From assembly GCA_905221605.1 (NCBI GenBank), contig CAJNDS010000447.1, positions 537,501 to 582,656 of the forward strand: a stretch of DNA of 45,156 bases, given 5' to 3'. The position numbers and the translations under genes were made by a program. Position 1 is the first letter of the stretch; each line of letters begins with the position of its first letter. This DNA is from Symbiodinium natans. Its lineage: Eukaryota; Sar; Dinophyceae; Suessiales; Symbiodiniaceae. Positions 1 through 8,403 of this stretch are shown here, piece after piece. Below the pieces are notes generated by a model that saw only the letters and a program-made list of their open reading frames with translations, did not search any database and had not been told where the DNA came from.

Positions 1-70
1 CCCTAAAAACCCTAAACCCTAAACCCTAAACCCTAAACCCTAAACCCTAAACCCTAAACCCTAAACCCTC
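1..70. repeat. Telomeric repeat tract at the left end of the window
   Basis: Nine or so near-perfect CCCTAAA units start at base 1. The C-rich strand reads 5' to 3' into the window, which is the orientation of a true left chromosome end. Similar arrays recur throughout, so a genuine terminus is likely but not proved. Unique-looking sequence begins at about 71. Confidence 0.85.
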
Positions 71-161
71 GAGCCACCCTTAGAATCCCCAGGCCTCTGC
101 GCGGCCCTCAGCCCTAGGTGCCTGCGCAGCTAGTATAGGACAGTTGAAGGGAGGCCAAGGG

Positions 162-279
162 TAACCCCTAAACCCTAAACCCTAAACCCTAAACCCTAAA
201 AAAACGCAAACCCTAAACCCTAAACCCTAAACCCGAAACCCTAAACCCTAAACCCTAAACACCTAACCTAAACCCTAAC
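162..279. repeat. Interstitial telomeric repeat (CCCTAAA, degenerate)
   Basis: CCCTAAA units, interrupted by an A-run and a few substitutions, lie about 90 bases inside the terminal tract. The intervening 71-161 shows no gene. Confidence 0.85.
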
Positions 280-334
280 TGTTAACAACTACATGTCCGA
301 GGATGCCCAGATCAGGGTTCAAGTTTTAGGGTTT

Positions 335-481
335 CTAGACCCCGAGTATGCCCTTATTCCTTTAGTTTAGTTTTGTTTGGGAGCGTGTGGGGGGGGGGGG
401 GGGGGGGGGGGTTAGGCTCCCTTATCAACCCCTTTAAGCAAAAGCGCGGGGCACTCAGTTGAATCCTAGGAAACTGGGTAA
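335..481. mobile_element. CTAG-ended repeat family, copy a
   Basis: Starts CTAGACCCCGAGTATGCCC and ends TCCTAGGAAACTGGGTAAC. The middle carries a run of about 22 G. The same left arm, the CCCCTTTAA block and the TTCCTAGG right arm recur at 5790-5889 and 37262-37410. The arms are roughly complementary, so this looks like a small non-autonomous inverted-repeat element. No coding capacity. Confidence 0.55.
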
Positions 482-567
482 CGTAATATCTGCACGTGTG
501 AGTAAGTACAAAGATGAATGTAACTTTACATGAGTTACGTAAAGATTTAGATGTACATACTATTTTC

Positions 568-776
568 TTTCAATACATATATATATATATATACACACAT
601 ATATATATATATATATGCATATATATATATATATACATACATATATACATAGCCCAGCAACGCACGTCTAAGACCAGTTCATGTATACCTGTATATGTAT
701 ACCCGTATATACGCATATATATATATAGATAGATAGATAGACAGATACATCTATGTATAGATATATTGCTACCTGA
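568..776. repeat. AT-rich microsatellite upstream of ankyrin gene copy 1
   Basis: Alternating TA/TACA/GATA repeats. Tyrosine- and isoleucine-rich open frames here are by-products of the simple repeat. A comparable AT tract lies upstream of gene copy 2 (8404-8820), so the two upstream regions are probably part of the same duplication. Confidence 0.8.
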
Positions 777-804
777 CATCCCAGAGGCTTGAAACTGTAA
801 AGCC

Positions 805-897
805 ATGGGAGCCTCCCTGTGCAAGCCGGATGAGCAACCGATCGGTTGTGCGGCGTCCACTGTGCACGCCTGCCACTTCCCCTTGTGGGCCGTCAAG
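805..897 (+). CDS. Copy 1 exon 1: N-terminal MGASLC exon
   Basis: ATG at 805 in the context AAGCCATGGG. It encodes 31 residues ending FPLWAVK. Gly2 with Cys6 could be an N-acylation site (myristoyl plus palmitoyl), although Cys at position 6 is less usual than Ser/Thr. The exon ends in phase 0 at AAG, followed by a GC-type donor (gcgtga). The paralog has the same exon end but a GA-type donor. Joining to 1373 gives AVK-VSDFMQM. Confidence 0.7.
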
Positions 898-2832
898 GCG
901 TGACTGGACCCCACCCTCTCAAAACCTTCGGGCTCGCAATATAACAGTATCCCTCATGGTCCCTATATAAATGTGCTACAAGAACCACCCCCCCCCCCCC
1001 CAAAAAAAAAGAAAAAATAATAAAAAATATATATATATATATTCCATTTATGGAGGCGCTGACGTTAAGAACCTCAGACGCTTTTATCTTGCAGCCTGGG
1101 CTTCTTGACTTGATCACGTCAATGCAGCGACGAAAGCCATTCTAAAGTAAGATGGCAGCAGGGTCGATATCTGGGCAGGATCGTTGGGATGTTCTCCTTA
1201 ACTATACTAACAGTCCTTAATAGGAATTCGAGTACCCCCCCCCCCCCCCTAACCCCCCCTATGATAATCCCTATTATGAAGGACTGGTAGTATAAGGGGG
1301 AGCGTCCCAAGTGGTGACGGTCCTTTGCGGGGAGATCCCTGCATTGAAGCCTCAGGGTTGATCTATGGGCAGGTGTCCGATTTCATGCAGATGCGCGGCG
1401 CGCCGGAGCCCCACAACGTGCTGCAGGAGAAGGGCGTGCTGCACCAATACTACCCGGGCATGTTCGTGATCTTTGTCTCGCACCAGTGGCTCAGTTCCGT
1501 GCATCCGGACCCTCAGGGTGCACAGATGAGGGTTCTTCAGAAGGCGCTTGCTGGTGTGATTGACGGGACTGTGCAGATTACGGAAAACATCGTGGCTCAC
1601 TCCTACGACGAGATAAGCTTGGCGTCGGACACTCAGAAGCGGATCGCCGATGCGTTCCTGTTCTTCGACTGGTTCGCGATCCCACAGATCACAGCGCGGA
1701 CGCCTGGTGTCAATGAGGAGACCACGAAGACAGATGCGGCGTTGGCGGTGCAGAGCATTCCAGCATATGCGCCCTGAAAATGCGCCAGAAATGCTTCGAC
1801 TTTTCTTTCCTGAGCCTTAAACCCTCAGCCCGAAACCCTTAACCCGATTATCAAGGGACCCGAATCTAGAGAAACTACTCCTATCCCCCCTGAGCCCCAA
1901 AACAAAGTACCCGAAACCCTAGACCGTAGACCCCAAAGACAACCCTAAACCCTAAACCCTACACCCTACACCCTAAACCCTAAACCCTAAACCCTAAACC
2001 TTAAGCCCTAAACCCTAAACCCTAAACCCTAAACCCTAAACCCTAACCCCTAACCCCTAAACCCTAAACCCTAAACCCTAAACCCTAAACCCTAAACCCT
2101 AAACCCTAAACCCTAAACCCTAAACCCTAAACCCTAAACCCTAAACCCTAAACTAAACCCTAAACCCTGAACCCCAAAACAAGGTAGAGCTCTGTGATCT
2201 CTTCCTGGCGCTAGTTCCAGAGCTGACCCACAAAGACTCGGCGCAGCGTGTGATTCTTTGGGGCCCAATGGCAACGCTTTGAGCTTTTAGGGTTTAGGGT
2301 TTGGGGTTTAGGGTTTAGGGTTTAGGGTTTAGGGTTGCGGGTTTAGGGTTTGCGGTTTGGGGTTCATGTTCTGAGCGCTATGTCAAAACTTTGGGGGGGA
2401 GGCCGGGGGCGGATAAGAACGTCATGCGTATGGCGCCCATGCCCCAAACGCTGGTATTCACAGCGTTTTCGCCTCTTTGTACAACATGCTGCACAAGGAT
2501 GCGGAACAGGAGACGTTGTCACAACGTCATTCATCTTGCGTCGATGCCCAACACGCTATTGTTTGCAGCGTTTTTGCCTCTTTACACAACACTACACAAG
2601 GATGTGGAACAAGAAAAGCTGCTACAAGACCCCATGCATTTGACGACCATGCCCAAACACTTGTATTTACAGCGTTTTTTTCCTCTTTGTACAACATACT
2701 GCACAAGGACGTGGAACAAAAGCTGTCACAAGCGTCCATGCCTTTGCGCTGAAAAGCCCAGGGCAACGGCTTTAAGCACCCTGAGAAGCTCCGTACCACG
2801 CCTGCCAGCAGAAGTGCACTGCACCCAAAAAC

Positions 2833-2864
<32 letters not shown>

Positions 2865-5800
2865 ACCCCCAAAAAAAAAAAAACACACACCCCCCCCAAA
2901 CACCCCCCCACCCACCCCACCCCCCCCCCCACCCCCACCCCCTCCCAAACACCCTCAACAGGAACCGAACGAAGGAGGAAGGAGAAAAAACCAGTGAATT
3001 CCCAGCGCGGCGGCCAACGTACTACCCCTGAAGCCGTTAAGTAGTGGTTTCCACTGACTACGGTAAACCCTAAACCCTAAACCGACCCCGTAAACCCAAG
3101 TTAAGCCCTTAAAGCCTAAAACCCCGGAACACTGAAGTGCTAAGGAAACCCTAAACCCTAAACCCTAAACCCTAAACCCTAAACCCTAAACCCTAAACCC
3201 TAAACCCTAAACCCTAAACCCTAAACCCTAAACCCTAAACCCTAAACCCTAAACCCTAAACCCTAAACCCTAAAACCTCAACCCTAAACCCTAAACCCTA
3301 AACCCTAAACCCTAAACCCTAAACCCTAAACCCTGAACCCTGAACCCTGAACCCTGAACCCTGAACCCTGAACCCTGAACCCTGAACCCTGAACCCTGAA
3401 CCCTAAACCCTAAACCCTAAACCCTCAGAACCCTGAAGTGCTAAGGAACTATACTACCTGGATGTCCAGAGGGTGTCCTGGCCAGATGTCTTGGGGGCTG
3501 AGGGTTTAGCGTTTAAAGGGTTTAGGGCTTCGGGCTTCGGGCTTCGGGTTTCGGGTTTGGTTTAGGCCTCAGGGTTAGGGGGTTTAAGGTTAGGGGTTTA
3601 GGGGTTTAGGGTTTATTGTTTTGGGGTTCAAGGTTGAGGGTTGTTTTAGATCTCTTTCGTTAGGTTAGTCTAGGAGCTTCTGGGTTTATTGTTCTGTGTG
3701 TGTACCTCTATAGGGGTTACTTTGTCTTGGGGAGGCTTTCTGGAGCTGTTGGGCTGCTCCCGGGCTTCGGGGGTTTTACGGTTCAGGGCTTCGGGCTTAG
3801 GTAGGGTTTAGGGTATAGGGTTCAGGGCTTCAGGCTTAGGCAGGGTTGGGGATTGAGGGTTTAGGGTGTATAGGGTTTAGGGTTTGGGGCTGTGCTGTTT
3901 TGGATCTTCTGCCTGCGGCCAAGGTGGTGCCGCGCTGAGCTATGGTGTCGGCTACTGTCAAACAAATCTGACACTTCCGTGATTGTTGCGTACTCTGCCA
4001 CGGAAGCCGAGTTTATGTTCCCGTTGGACTGGCAGAACAGAAGTGCCTCGGTTGGCCTATGTGGGAGTAGGGTTTAGGGCTTTTAGGGTTTAGGGTTTAG
4101 GGTTTAGGGTTTGGGGTTTAGGGTTTAGGGTATAGGAATCCCCCAGCCCTAAACCCTAAGCGCTAAACCCATACTGTAGCGCTTTCGTATGGGCAGTTCT
4201 CGAGGCTTATCGTTCTTTTTTGAAGTCTTAACCTGAAGCCTCCACCCGAAACCCCAAACCCCAAACCCGACCCTGCACCCTCACTTGGAGCAAAGGCATC
4301 GTGGATGGGGACTTCACCGTCGAAGCCGACCGCACGGAGGTCGTCCGACTTGGAGAGATGGCCGTGGAAAGCAAGATACGTCACTTGCAAGACAGAGGCC
4401 CTTTGAGCCACTACCGCTTCTGGGCCGCCCTGTGCCCCAACCTCCTTCGACAGCAGCGGAAGTGGAGCGAAATGGACGCGTTCCTGCGACACTTCAAATT
4501 TGCCAGCTTAAGGGAAGCTGTGCAGGATGACACTGGCATGAATGCAGTTACGAAGCGGCTTGTGAACATTTTTCTTTTCCTGCTGATCACAGTTGAAAGT
4601 GAATACGACAAAGGACAGGCCAAGGAATCCAGGAAGGCGGCATGTTGTAGCCAGACCTATTTTGTCTCGAGACAACCAAGGTCATGTGCGCGGTCTTCTC
4701 GGGCGACACCAACATGTTGAGATCGCTTGCAGGAAGCCGAGCAAACATGAACCACACCCTCGAAGGCATGAGCGAGCTTGGCTACTACGACACGCAGACA
4801 GCACTCATGGCTGCGACAAAGTCGCGGCAGGATGTTGACGTCCTCAGGGTGCTCCTCGAGTGCCGCGCTGATGTTAATGGCTGCGCCAGAACGGGCCTGA
4901 CTGCCATATTCCTGTGCCGAACACCTGAGCATGTCAAGATACTCTTGGAGCATCGTGCGGACATGCCGGATTACGTACTGGCTGGCGCCGCGTCCTTCGC
5001 CTGTCCGGAGACGGTTAAAGCGCTTATCTCACACCGCTGCGATGCCAGCAAGGCGGAAGTACTACACTCCGTCGCACTGATGTCACGCAGCAATGGCCGA
5101 GCACTCGAGACGGCCAAGCTTCTTTTGGCACATCGCGCAGACGTCAACGAGAAGCACACGCCCATGGGGGAGTTGATTTGGTACTATCGAAAAGCCCGAT
5201 TCCGCGCGGCGGTGGTCGGTCTCTCGAACTGCAACTCGGAAAGCATGAAGGACTCTTAGTATAAGGGGGAACATCCCAAGTTTAGTGTTTTTCCCCACCT
5301 TCGGTGTGGGGTTGTTAGATTTTAAACTCAACCCTTCTCCTCGCACGGAACTCTTTCCTAGAGACTCCCTGGAGCACCCAACCCCAGAGACTCCCTGGCG
5401 TGCCCAACCCGAGAGACTCCCTGCAGTGCCCAACCCCAAAAAAACTCCCTGGAGTGCCCAACCCCAGAGACCCTGGAGTGCCCAAGGGGGCACAGGACGG
5501 CCAAAAGTCCAAATCCCTCAGGTCGGGACGTTCGAAGTAAAATGTTTTGTTTTTGGTTTCAAAAGCCCTAAGCCGGAAGGCTCGATGTCGACGCGATTCT
5601 GGGCCGCCCGCTCTGGCATCTCACCCCTGGGCGTTGCGGCCCTGGCCGCCCGGGCTTGCTTGCAAGTTTCAACCACTTGTAGCCAAAGGGTCCTAAGTAC
5701 CTACATAGTAGAAAGTAGGGTCTCTATAATAGGGATGACTAGTATGGTTTGGGTAAGTGTCCCCCATATAGGTACTTAGGACCCTTTGGGGGAGGCCCCT

Positions 5801-8385
5801 ATTCCCTTTTATTAGGCTTGAGGCTCCTTATAAACCCCTTTAAACCAAAAAGGGCACCCGTTTTATTCCTAGGTTACTCTTGGGTCTAGTCAGTTCATTT
5901 CTACTCATTGCATGAGATGTTCCCCCTTATGCTAACAGTCCTGAATAGGGATTGTAGGTACCCCCTAGAATAATCCCTATCAAGGGCTGTTAGTATATAT
6001 CACGGGTAACATCCCAACTCATGGCTTAAAAGCGCACCAGCAAGTAAAGATATTCTTCCTTACAACGGGGGTATGGGGATGATTGGCGTTCATCTTTTGT
6101 TATTATTATTTATTTCTTTTTGGGGTGGGGGGGGGGGTGTGTTTTAAGCAATAGTAGCTTTCGGGTTTAGGGATTGAAGGAGTATTTGGGTTTGGGGGTT
6201 AGGGTTGAGGACTTCGGGTACCTTATTTGGGTCCTTATCATAAGGGAATCCTACTAATCGGGGGGTTCCATAGTAGGGGTTCCTTATTGTCGTAAACTCC
6301 CATATGAGAACCCTAAACAACAGCAACGCCTCTCGCAGACAAGGTCGGTCATGAGCAGCTGGTGCAACTCTTCCTCGAGCGCCTCTACTCTCCCGGGCTT
6401 ACGGTTCCCAAAAGCCTAAACCCTAAACCCTAGGCCCTAAGCCCGAAACCCTAAACCCTAAACCCTAAACCCTAAACCCTAAACCCTAAACCCTAAACCC
6501 TAAACCCTGAACCCTGAACCCTAAACCCTAAACCCTAACCCTAAACTGTCCCCTAGCCCTTTAACCCCTCAACCTCTAGCTCGGCTCTGAACCCCTAAGC
6601 CTGAAACCCTAAATCCCTACATCCTGAACCCCGAACCCCCTAAACTCCCTAAAACCCTAAACCTTAAACCCCTAAATTTTGAAAACCCCTCTACCCTAAA
6701 CCCGAAACCCCAAACCCCAAACCCCTTAACCCCCCAAACCCCTAAACCCTTTAACCCTAAATCCCTAAACCCCTACACCCTAAAAACCCCTAAACCCTAA
6801 ATCCCTAAACCCCTAAACCCAAATTTTTGTCATTGTGGGGTAACATTGTACATTTTTAAGGAACTGAATACGGAATAGAAAAAATGTCCAATTCTATCCC
6901 AACCATGAACTAGAAATTTCAAAACCCAACACCCTAAACCCTAAACCCTAAACCCAAAACCCTCAACCCTGAACCCTAAAACCCTAAACCCTACACCCTA
7001 ACCCCTAAATCCCTAAACCCCTAAACCCCAATCTCGAAGCGCCCCAAGGTATGGGGCCGAACCCTTCGCCAACGACAGCGGCCACCTTCCCGAAGACCTG
7101 GCGCGGTGCAGCTTTGCTTTCTTTAGGCTTCACGTAGGGTTTAGGGTTTAGGGTTTAGGGTTTAGGGTTTAGGGTTTAGGGTTTAGGGTTTAGGGTTTAG
7201 GGTTTAGGGTTTAGGGTTTAGGGTTTAGGGTCTAGGGTCTAGGGTTTTAGGGTTTAGGGTTTAGGGTTTCAGGGTTTAGGGGTGAACCTGTTGGGGCTTT
7301 GCTTCTAGGATTTTGTTCAGGGTTTCCCTGTAGGTTCGGGACTTTTTCCGCAGGGGCCTTGTACTTAAATCGGGGTGGCAGTGGTTGCAATACACTGGGC
7401 TTTTGGAGTACTATAGTTTGATACTTGTTTTGGTTCTGTGTTCCTTTTTTTAAGCTACCTGTACCTTAAAAGTAGAGTTTGTTTGTTCGAGGGTCTACTC
7501 CATAGTAGGGTACAGGTTACAATAACTTTACTTATTGGGGCCTAACCTTCAAAACCCGGAACTCCCAATCCCAAGCCCTAAACCCTAAACCCCAAACCCC
7601 AAACCCTAAACCCCGAAACCCTAAACCCGAAACCCCCCAACCCTGAACCTGAAGCCAGAGTCCCGGGCCCAAACTCTCAGTCTTCGCAAGTCCAGACTTC
7701 TTAGGGGTGCTTGGAAATATGATCAATTTTTGGTTACTATAATCCTTAAGGAACAACTAAAATTAATTTTTGCTAGGGTAAACCCTAAACCCTAAACCCT
7801 AAACCCTAAACCCTAAACCCTAAACCCTAAACCCTAAACCCTAAACCCTAAACCCTAAACCCTAAACCCTAAACCCTGTGCAAGTCCAGACTTCTCAGGC
7901 AGCCACCATCACCACCTCCTGCCCATGTTGTCCACGTTCGCGACGTAGCTGCCGGCAGCCATCCAAAGGATGGTCCTCTCCGTGAGCCCTAAACCCTAAA
8001 CCCTAAACCCCAAACCTTAAACCCTAAACCCTAAACCCTGAAAAAGCCCTTTACAGGTCCCCCTCAAAGGGTGCACCTCTGAGCACGATGTCTGGCAGCA
8101 AAGGTCGCAAAAGCGAGGGATCAGGTTCAGGGTTTGCGGGGTTTGGGAGTTTGGGCCGTTGGGTTAGGGTTTGGGTGTAGAGAGCTTCGGCTGCTACTCG
8201 TACTTTGCAGATGGTCGAAGGCGGGTAGGTTGCGGGGGCCTCTCTGCGCTAAAGCCCGAAGGTCTACGGGCCTACGGTTTGAGGTCGCAGGTTATAGGCT
8301 CAGCAAGCACAGCGTGCGGGGATGTATCTTGATTTGGGCCATGACTCCAAGCGCCCATACACGAAAAAATAGTCATAAACATTGA
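805..8385 (+). CDS. Ankyrin-repeat protein with SHQWL core, tandem copy 1 (multi-exon)
   Basis: Exons read by homology to the second copy and by phase: 805-897, 1373-1768, 2184-2247, 3439-3472, 3924-4042, 4296-4546, 4681-5242, 5580-5653, 6344-6381, 7049-7115. These join without a frame break for 566 codons. A further exon from 7899 and a terminal exon 8291-8385 (TGA) are less certain. The product would have an MGASLC N-terminus, a core with VSHQWL, FFDWFAIPQ, RGWCRAELWC and YSATEAEF motifs, a VDGDFTVEADR block, then ankyrin repeats. The core resembles proteins I know from Symbiodinium, which are of undefined biochemical role; ankyrin repeats suggest protein binding. Introns hold telomeric repeats and small inverted-repeat elements. 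Exact junctions after 6381 are unsettled. If the intron at 5243 is not removed, an element-derived stop at 5257 truncates the protein at 511 residues. Confidence 0.75.
1184..1310. mobile_element. MITE-like inverted-repeat element in intron 1 of copy 1
   Basis: Left arm TTGGGATGTTCTCC and right arm GGAGCGTCCCAA extend into about 40-bp imperfect terminal inverted repeats, with AACAGTCCTTAATAGG matching the complement of CCTATTATGAAGGACTG. The centre has C-tracts. Absent from the matching intron of copy 2 (9298-9772). Relatives lie at 5245-5284 (one arm) and 5911-6018. Confidence 0.75.
1373..1768 (+). CDS. Copy 1 core exon: VSHQWL / DWFAIPQ domain
   Basis: 132 codons in phase 0 after the acceptor GGGCAG. 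Contains GAPEPHNVLQ, PGMFVIFVSHQWL, HPDPQG, FLFFDWFAIPQ and ends SIPAY. The encoded segment is about 90% identical to 9773-10168. The frame runs into a stop at 1775, but the homologous protein continues V-E-L-C in the next exon. The exon therefore ends at 1768 with a GC donor (gcgccc), shared by both copies. Confidence 0.85.
1943..2165. repeat. Interstitial telomeric repeat inside an intron of copy 1
   Basis: About 30 CCCTAAA units with a few variants, ending 18 bases before the exon at 2184. The corresponding intron of copy 2 has only scattered units, so the array size differs between paralogs. Confidence 0.9.
2184..2247 (+). CDS. Copy 1 exon VELCDLFLALVPELTH
   Basis: 64 nt after acceptor AACAAG. 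It reads VELCDLFLALVPELTHKDSAQ plus one base, with a GT donor (gtgtga) at 2248. Copy 2 has the same exon at 10445-10508. Continues SIPAY of the previous exon in phase 0. Confidence 0.75.
2285..2372. repeat. Interstitial telomeric repeat, G-rich strand
   Basis: TTTAGGG units in the orientation opposite to the array at 1943-2165, within the same gene. Intronic. Confidence 0.8.
2454..2752. repeat. 105-bp tandem repeat, about 3 units
   Basis: The marker CTCTTTGTACAACAT and its variants recur at 2475, 2580 and 2685. Each unit includes GATGCGGAACA and GTATTTACAGCG-like blocks. The same repeat (about 107-bp spacing) occurs at 42714-42897. Unit lengths of 105 and 107 bp do not keep one frame, so I do not treat it as coding. 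Confidence 0.8.
2837..2945. repeat. Poly-C / C-A rich tract
   Basis: A C-run of about 35 bases broken once, then an A-run, then C-rich CACCCC sequence. Any protein frame here is a simple-sequence artefact. It follows the 105-bp repeats; at 42.5 kb the same repeats are preceded by a G-rich tract. Confidence 0.85.
3127..3447. repeat. Telomeric array flanked by a 20-bp direct duplication
   Basis: The 20 bases at 3127-3146 and at 3428-3447 match except for one position; the shared core is CTGAAGTGCTAAGGA. Between them lie about 40 CCCTAAA units, of which 3332-3402 are the CCCTGAA variant. The right copy includes the acceptor and first bases of the exon at 3439. Copy 2 (10973-10993) has the site once, with no array. 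Confidence 0.85.
3439..3472 (+). CDS. Copy 1 mini-exon LRNYTTWMSRG
   Basis: 34 nt; acceptor CTGAAG, GT donor (gtgtcc) at 3473. It takes one base from 2247 and leaves two for 3924, giving LLRNYTTWMSRG-WCRAELW. Copy 2 equivalent 10985-11018 reads LRNYATWMSRG. Confidence 0.75.
3473..3923. other. Intron of degenerate G-rich telomere-like sequence
   Basis: TTTAGGG, GGCTTCGGG and TTCGGG variants with no coding signal. Bounded by the GT donor at 3473 and the acceptor CCAAG ending at 3923. Confidence 0.6.
3924..4042 (+). CDS. Copy 1 exon WCRAELWCRLLSN / YSATEAEF
   Basis: 119 nt, uninterrupted here but split by an intron in copy 2. Motifs WCRAELWCRLLSNKSDT, VIVAYSATEAEF and MFPLDWQN. Ends AGAA with a GT donor (gtgcct); copy 2 uses GC (gcgccc) at the same base. 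The leftover A joins GC at 4296 to give Ser. Confidence 0.8.
4078..4132. repeat. Interstitial telomeric repeat, G-rich strand
   Basis: TTTAGGG units in the intron between the exons at 3924 and 4296. Confidence 0.8.
4296..4546 (+). CDS. Copy 1 exon VDGDFTVEADR
   Basis: 251 nt, 95% or more identical in protein to 12361-12611. Contains VDGDFTVEADR, VRLGEMAVESKIRHLQDRG, YRFWAALCP and FLRHFKF, and ends DDTGMNA. GT donor (gttacg) at 4547. The frame stays open past the donor, but homology moves to the exon at 4681 (VMCAVFSGD). Confidence 0.85.
4681..5242 (+). CDS. Copy 1 ankyrin-repeat exon
   Basis: Phase 0 after acceptor ACCAAG. It encodes CAVFSGDTNMLRSL, TALMAATKS, DVLRVLLECRADVN, VKILLEHRADMP, FACPETVKALISHR and ETAKLLLAHRADVN, i.e. 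about five ankyrin-like repeats. It then reads WYYRKARFRAAVVGLSN without interruption, where copy 2 has an intron. A GC donor (gcatga) at 5243 would leave one base that fits the exon at 5580. Unspliced, the frame ends at TAG 5257-5259, contributed by an inserted element arm. Confidence 0.85.
5245..5284. mobile_element. Solo arm of the TTGGGATGTT inverted-repeat element
   Basis: GAAGGACTCTTAGTATAAGG through GGAACATCCCAAG is the complement of the arm of the 1184-1310 element. Only one arm is present. It begins at the 3' end of the ankyrin coding region and supplies the in-frame TAG. Confidence 0.7.
5362..5485. repeat. 26-28-bp minisatellite, about 5 units
   Basis: The unit GAGACTCCCTGGAGTGCCCA, with CAACCCC between units, repeats about five times with small length changes. 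Intronic. Confidence 0.8.
5580..5653 (+). CDS. Copy 1 exon STRFWAARSGISPLGVAALAAR
   Basis: 74 nt after acceptor GGAAG. The counterpart in copy 2 is 13948-14021 (TTRFWAAFPGISALG). Followed in phase by VGHEQLV at 6344, this forms the first half of a last ankyrin repeat (GISPLGVAALAAR-VGHEQLVQLFLE). Possible GC donor (gcttgc). Confidence 0.65.
5683..5789. mobile_element. 107-bp element with 24-bp terminal inverted repeats
   Basis: The left end CCAAAGGGTCCTAAGTACCT and the complement of the right end are identical over the first 20 bases, with one mismatch in 24. Too short to code; a MITE-like or palindromic element in a copy 1 intron. Confidence 0.8.
5790..5889. mobile_element. CTAG-ended repeat family, copy b (left end truncated)
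   Basis: Shares CCTATTCCCTTTT, TTATAAACCCCTTTAA, AAAGGGCAC and TTCCTAGG...GGTCTAG with 335-481 and 37262-37410. It abuts the inverted-repeat element at 5683-5789, which may have replaced its left end. Confidence 0.6.
5911..6018. mobile_element. Second full TTGGGATGTT inverted-repeat element
   Basis: Left arm GAGATGTTCCCCCTTATGCT and right arm AGTATATATCACGGGTAACATCCCAA are complementary over about 40 bases, including AACAGTCCTGAATAGGGATT. Same family as 1184-1310. Confidence 0.7.
6344..6381 (+). CDS. Copy 1 exon VGHEQLVQLFLER (ankyrin half-repeat)
   Basis: Acceptor GACAAG. VGHEQLVQLFLE matches the ankyrin pattern GHxxLVxLLLE. Copy 2 equivalent 14649-14686. The exact 3' end cannot be fixed; either GAGC|GCCTC or GAGCG|CCTC gives the same product with 7049. 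Confidence 0.6.
6418..6545. repeat. Interstitial telomeric repeat (CCCTAAA)
   Basis: Near-continuous units with a few CCCTGAA variants. Up to 7020 the sequence stays degenerate and telomere-like with no other feature seen. Confidence 0.85.
7049..7115 (+). CDS. Copy 1 exon GAEPFANDSGHLPEDLA (ankyrin half-repeat)
   Basis: Acceptor CCCCAAG. GAEPFANDSGHLPEDLARCSF completes the ankyrin repeat begun at 6344 (GAxPxxxDxxGxxPxDLA). It ends at TTT with a GC donor (gctttc); copy 2 has GA (gatgtt) at the same place. Confidence 0.65.
7136..7258. repeat. Interstitial telomeric repeat (TTTAGGG)
   Basis: About 17 units starting 21 bases after the exon end. Sequence to 7540 has no gene signal. Confidence 0.9.
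7779..7878. repeat. Interstitial telomeric repeat (CCCTAAA)
   Basis: About 14 perfect units ending 20 bases before the conserved block at 7899. Confidence 0.9.
7899..7960 (+). CDS. Copy 1 possible exon AATITTSCPC
   Basis: A block conserved with copy 2 (15317 on): acceptor CTCAG then GCAGCCACCATCACC. Phase 0 from the previous exon reads AATITTSCPCCPRSRR, with AATITISCPCWPRSLR in copy 2. Another frame and the complement are also open, so coding is a moderate guess. The 3' end is not determined. Confidence 0.35.
8086..8118 (+). other. Short conserved block, possible exon
   Basis: TCTGGCAGCAAAGGTCGCA in copy 1 matches GGCTGGCAGCAATGGTCGCA at 15629-15658 in copy 2. It is conserved above the surrounding intron-like sequence, but no splice sites stand out. 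Confidence 0.3.
8291..8385 (+). CDS. Copy 1 candidate terminal exon YRLSKHSVRGC
   Basis: Acceptor GTCGCAG. Reads YRLSKHSVRGCILIWAMTPS and a few more residues to TGA at 8383. Copy 2 (16249-16289) reads YRLNKHGMWQCL and stops. The differing tails suggest relaxed constraint or an unrecognised junction. Confidence 0.45.
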
Positions 8386-8403
8386 GATTCTTAGAAACAA
8401 GGC

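Noticed and set aside
570-914. 114-residue complement frame opposite exon 1 of copy 1
   Set aside because: Half is translated TA microsatellite; the conserved frame is on the + strand, starts at an ATG shared by the paralogs and joins in phase to the core exon.
1097-1146. Extra exon between exon 1 and the core exon (block conserved with 9611-9660)
   Set aside because: The block differs by one- and two-base indels between copies and contains a stop; exon 1 and the core exon already join in phase without it.
2350-3044. 217-residue + frame over the 105-bp repeats and C-tract
   Set aside because: The repeat unit does not keep one frame at the second location (107 bp), and the C-terminal half is translated homopolymer.
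4163-4492. Complement frames antisense to the VDGDFTVEADR exon (also at 12282-12812)
   Set aside because: Third-position differences between the paralogs are silent on the + strand and the + strand protein matches a known family; the antisense frames are shadows.
5580-5653. Reading GISPLGVAALAAR as a C-terminal transmembrane helix
   Set aside because: Joined in phase to VGHEQLV and GAEPxANDxGxLPEDLA it forms a regular ankyrin repeat in both copies.
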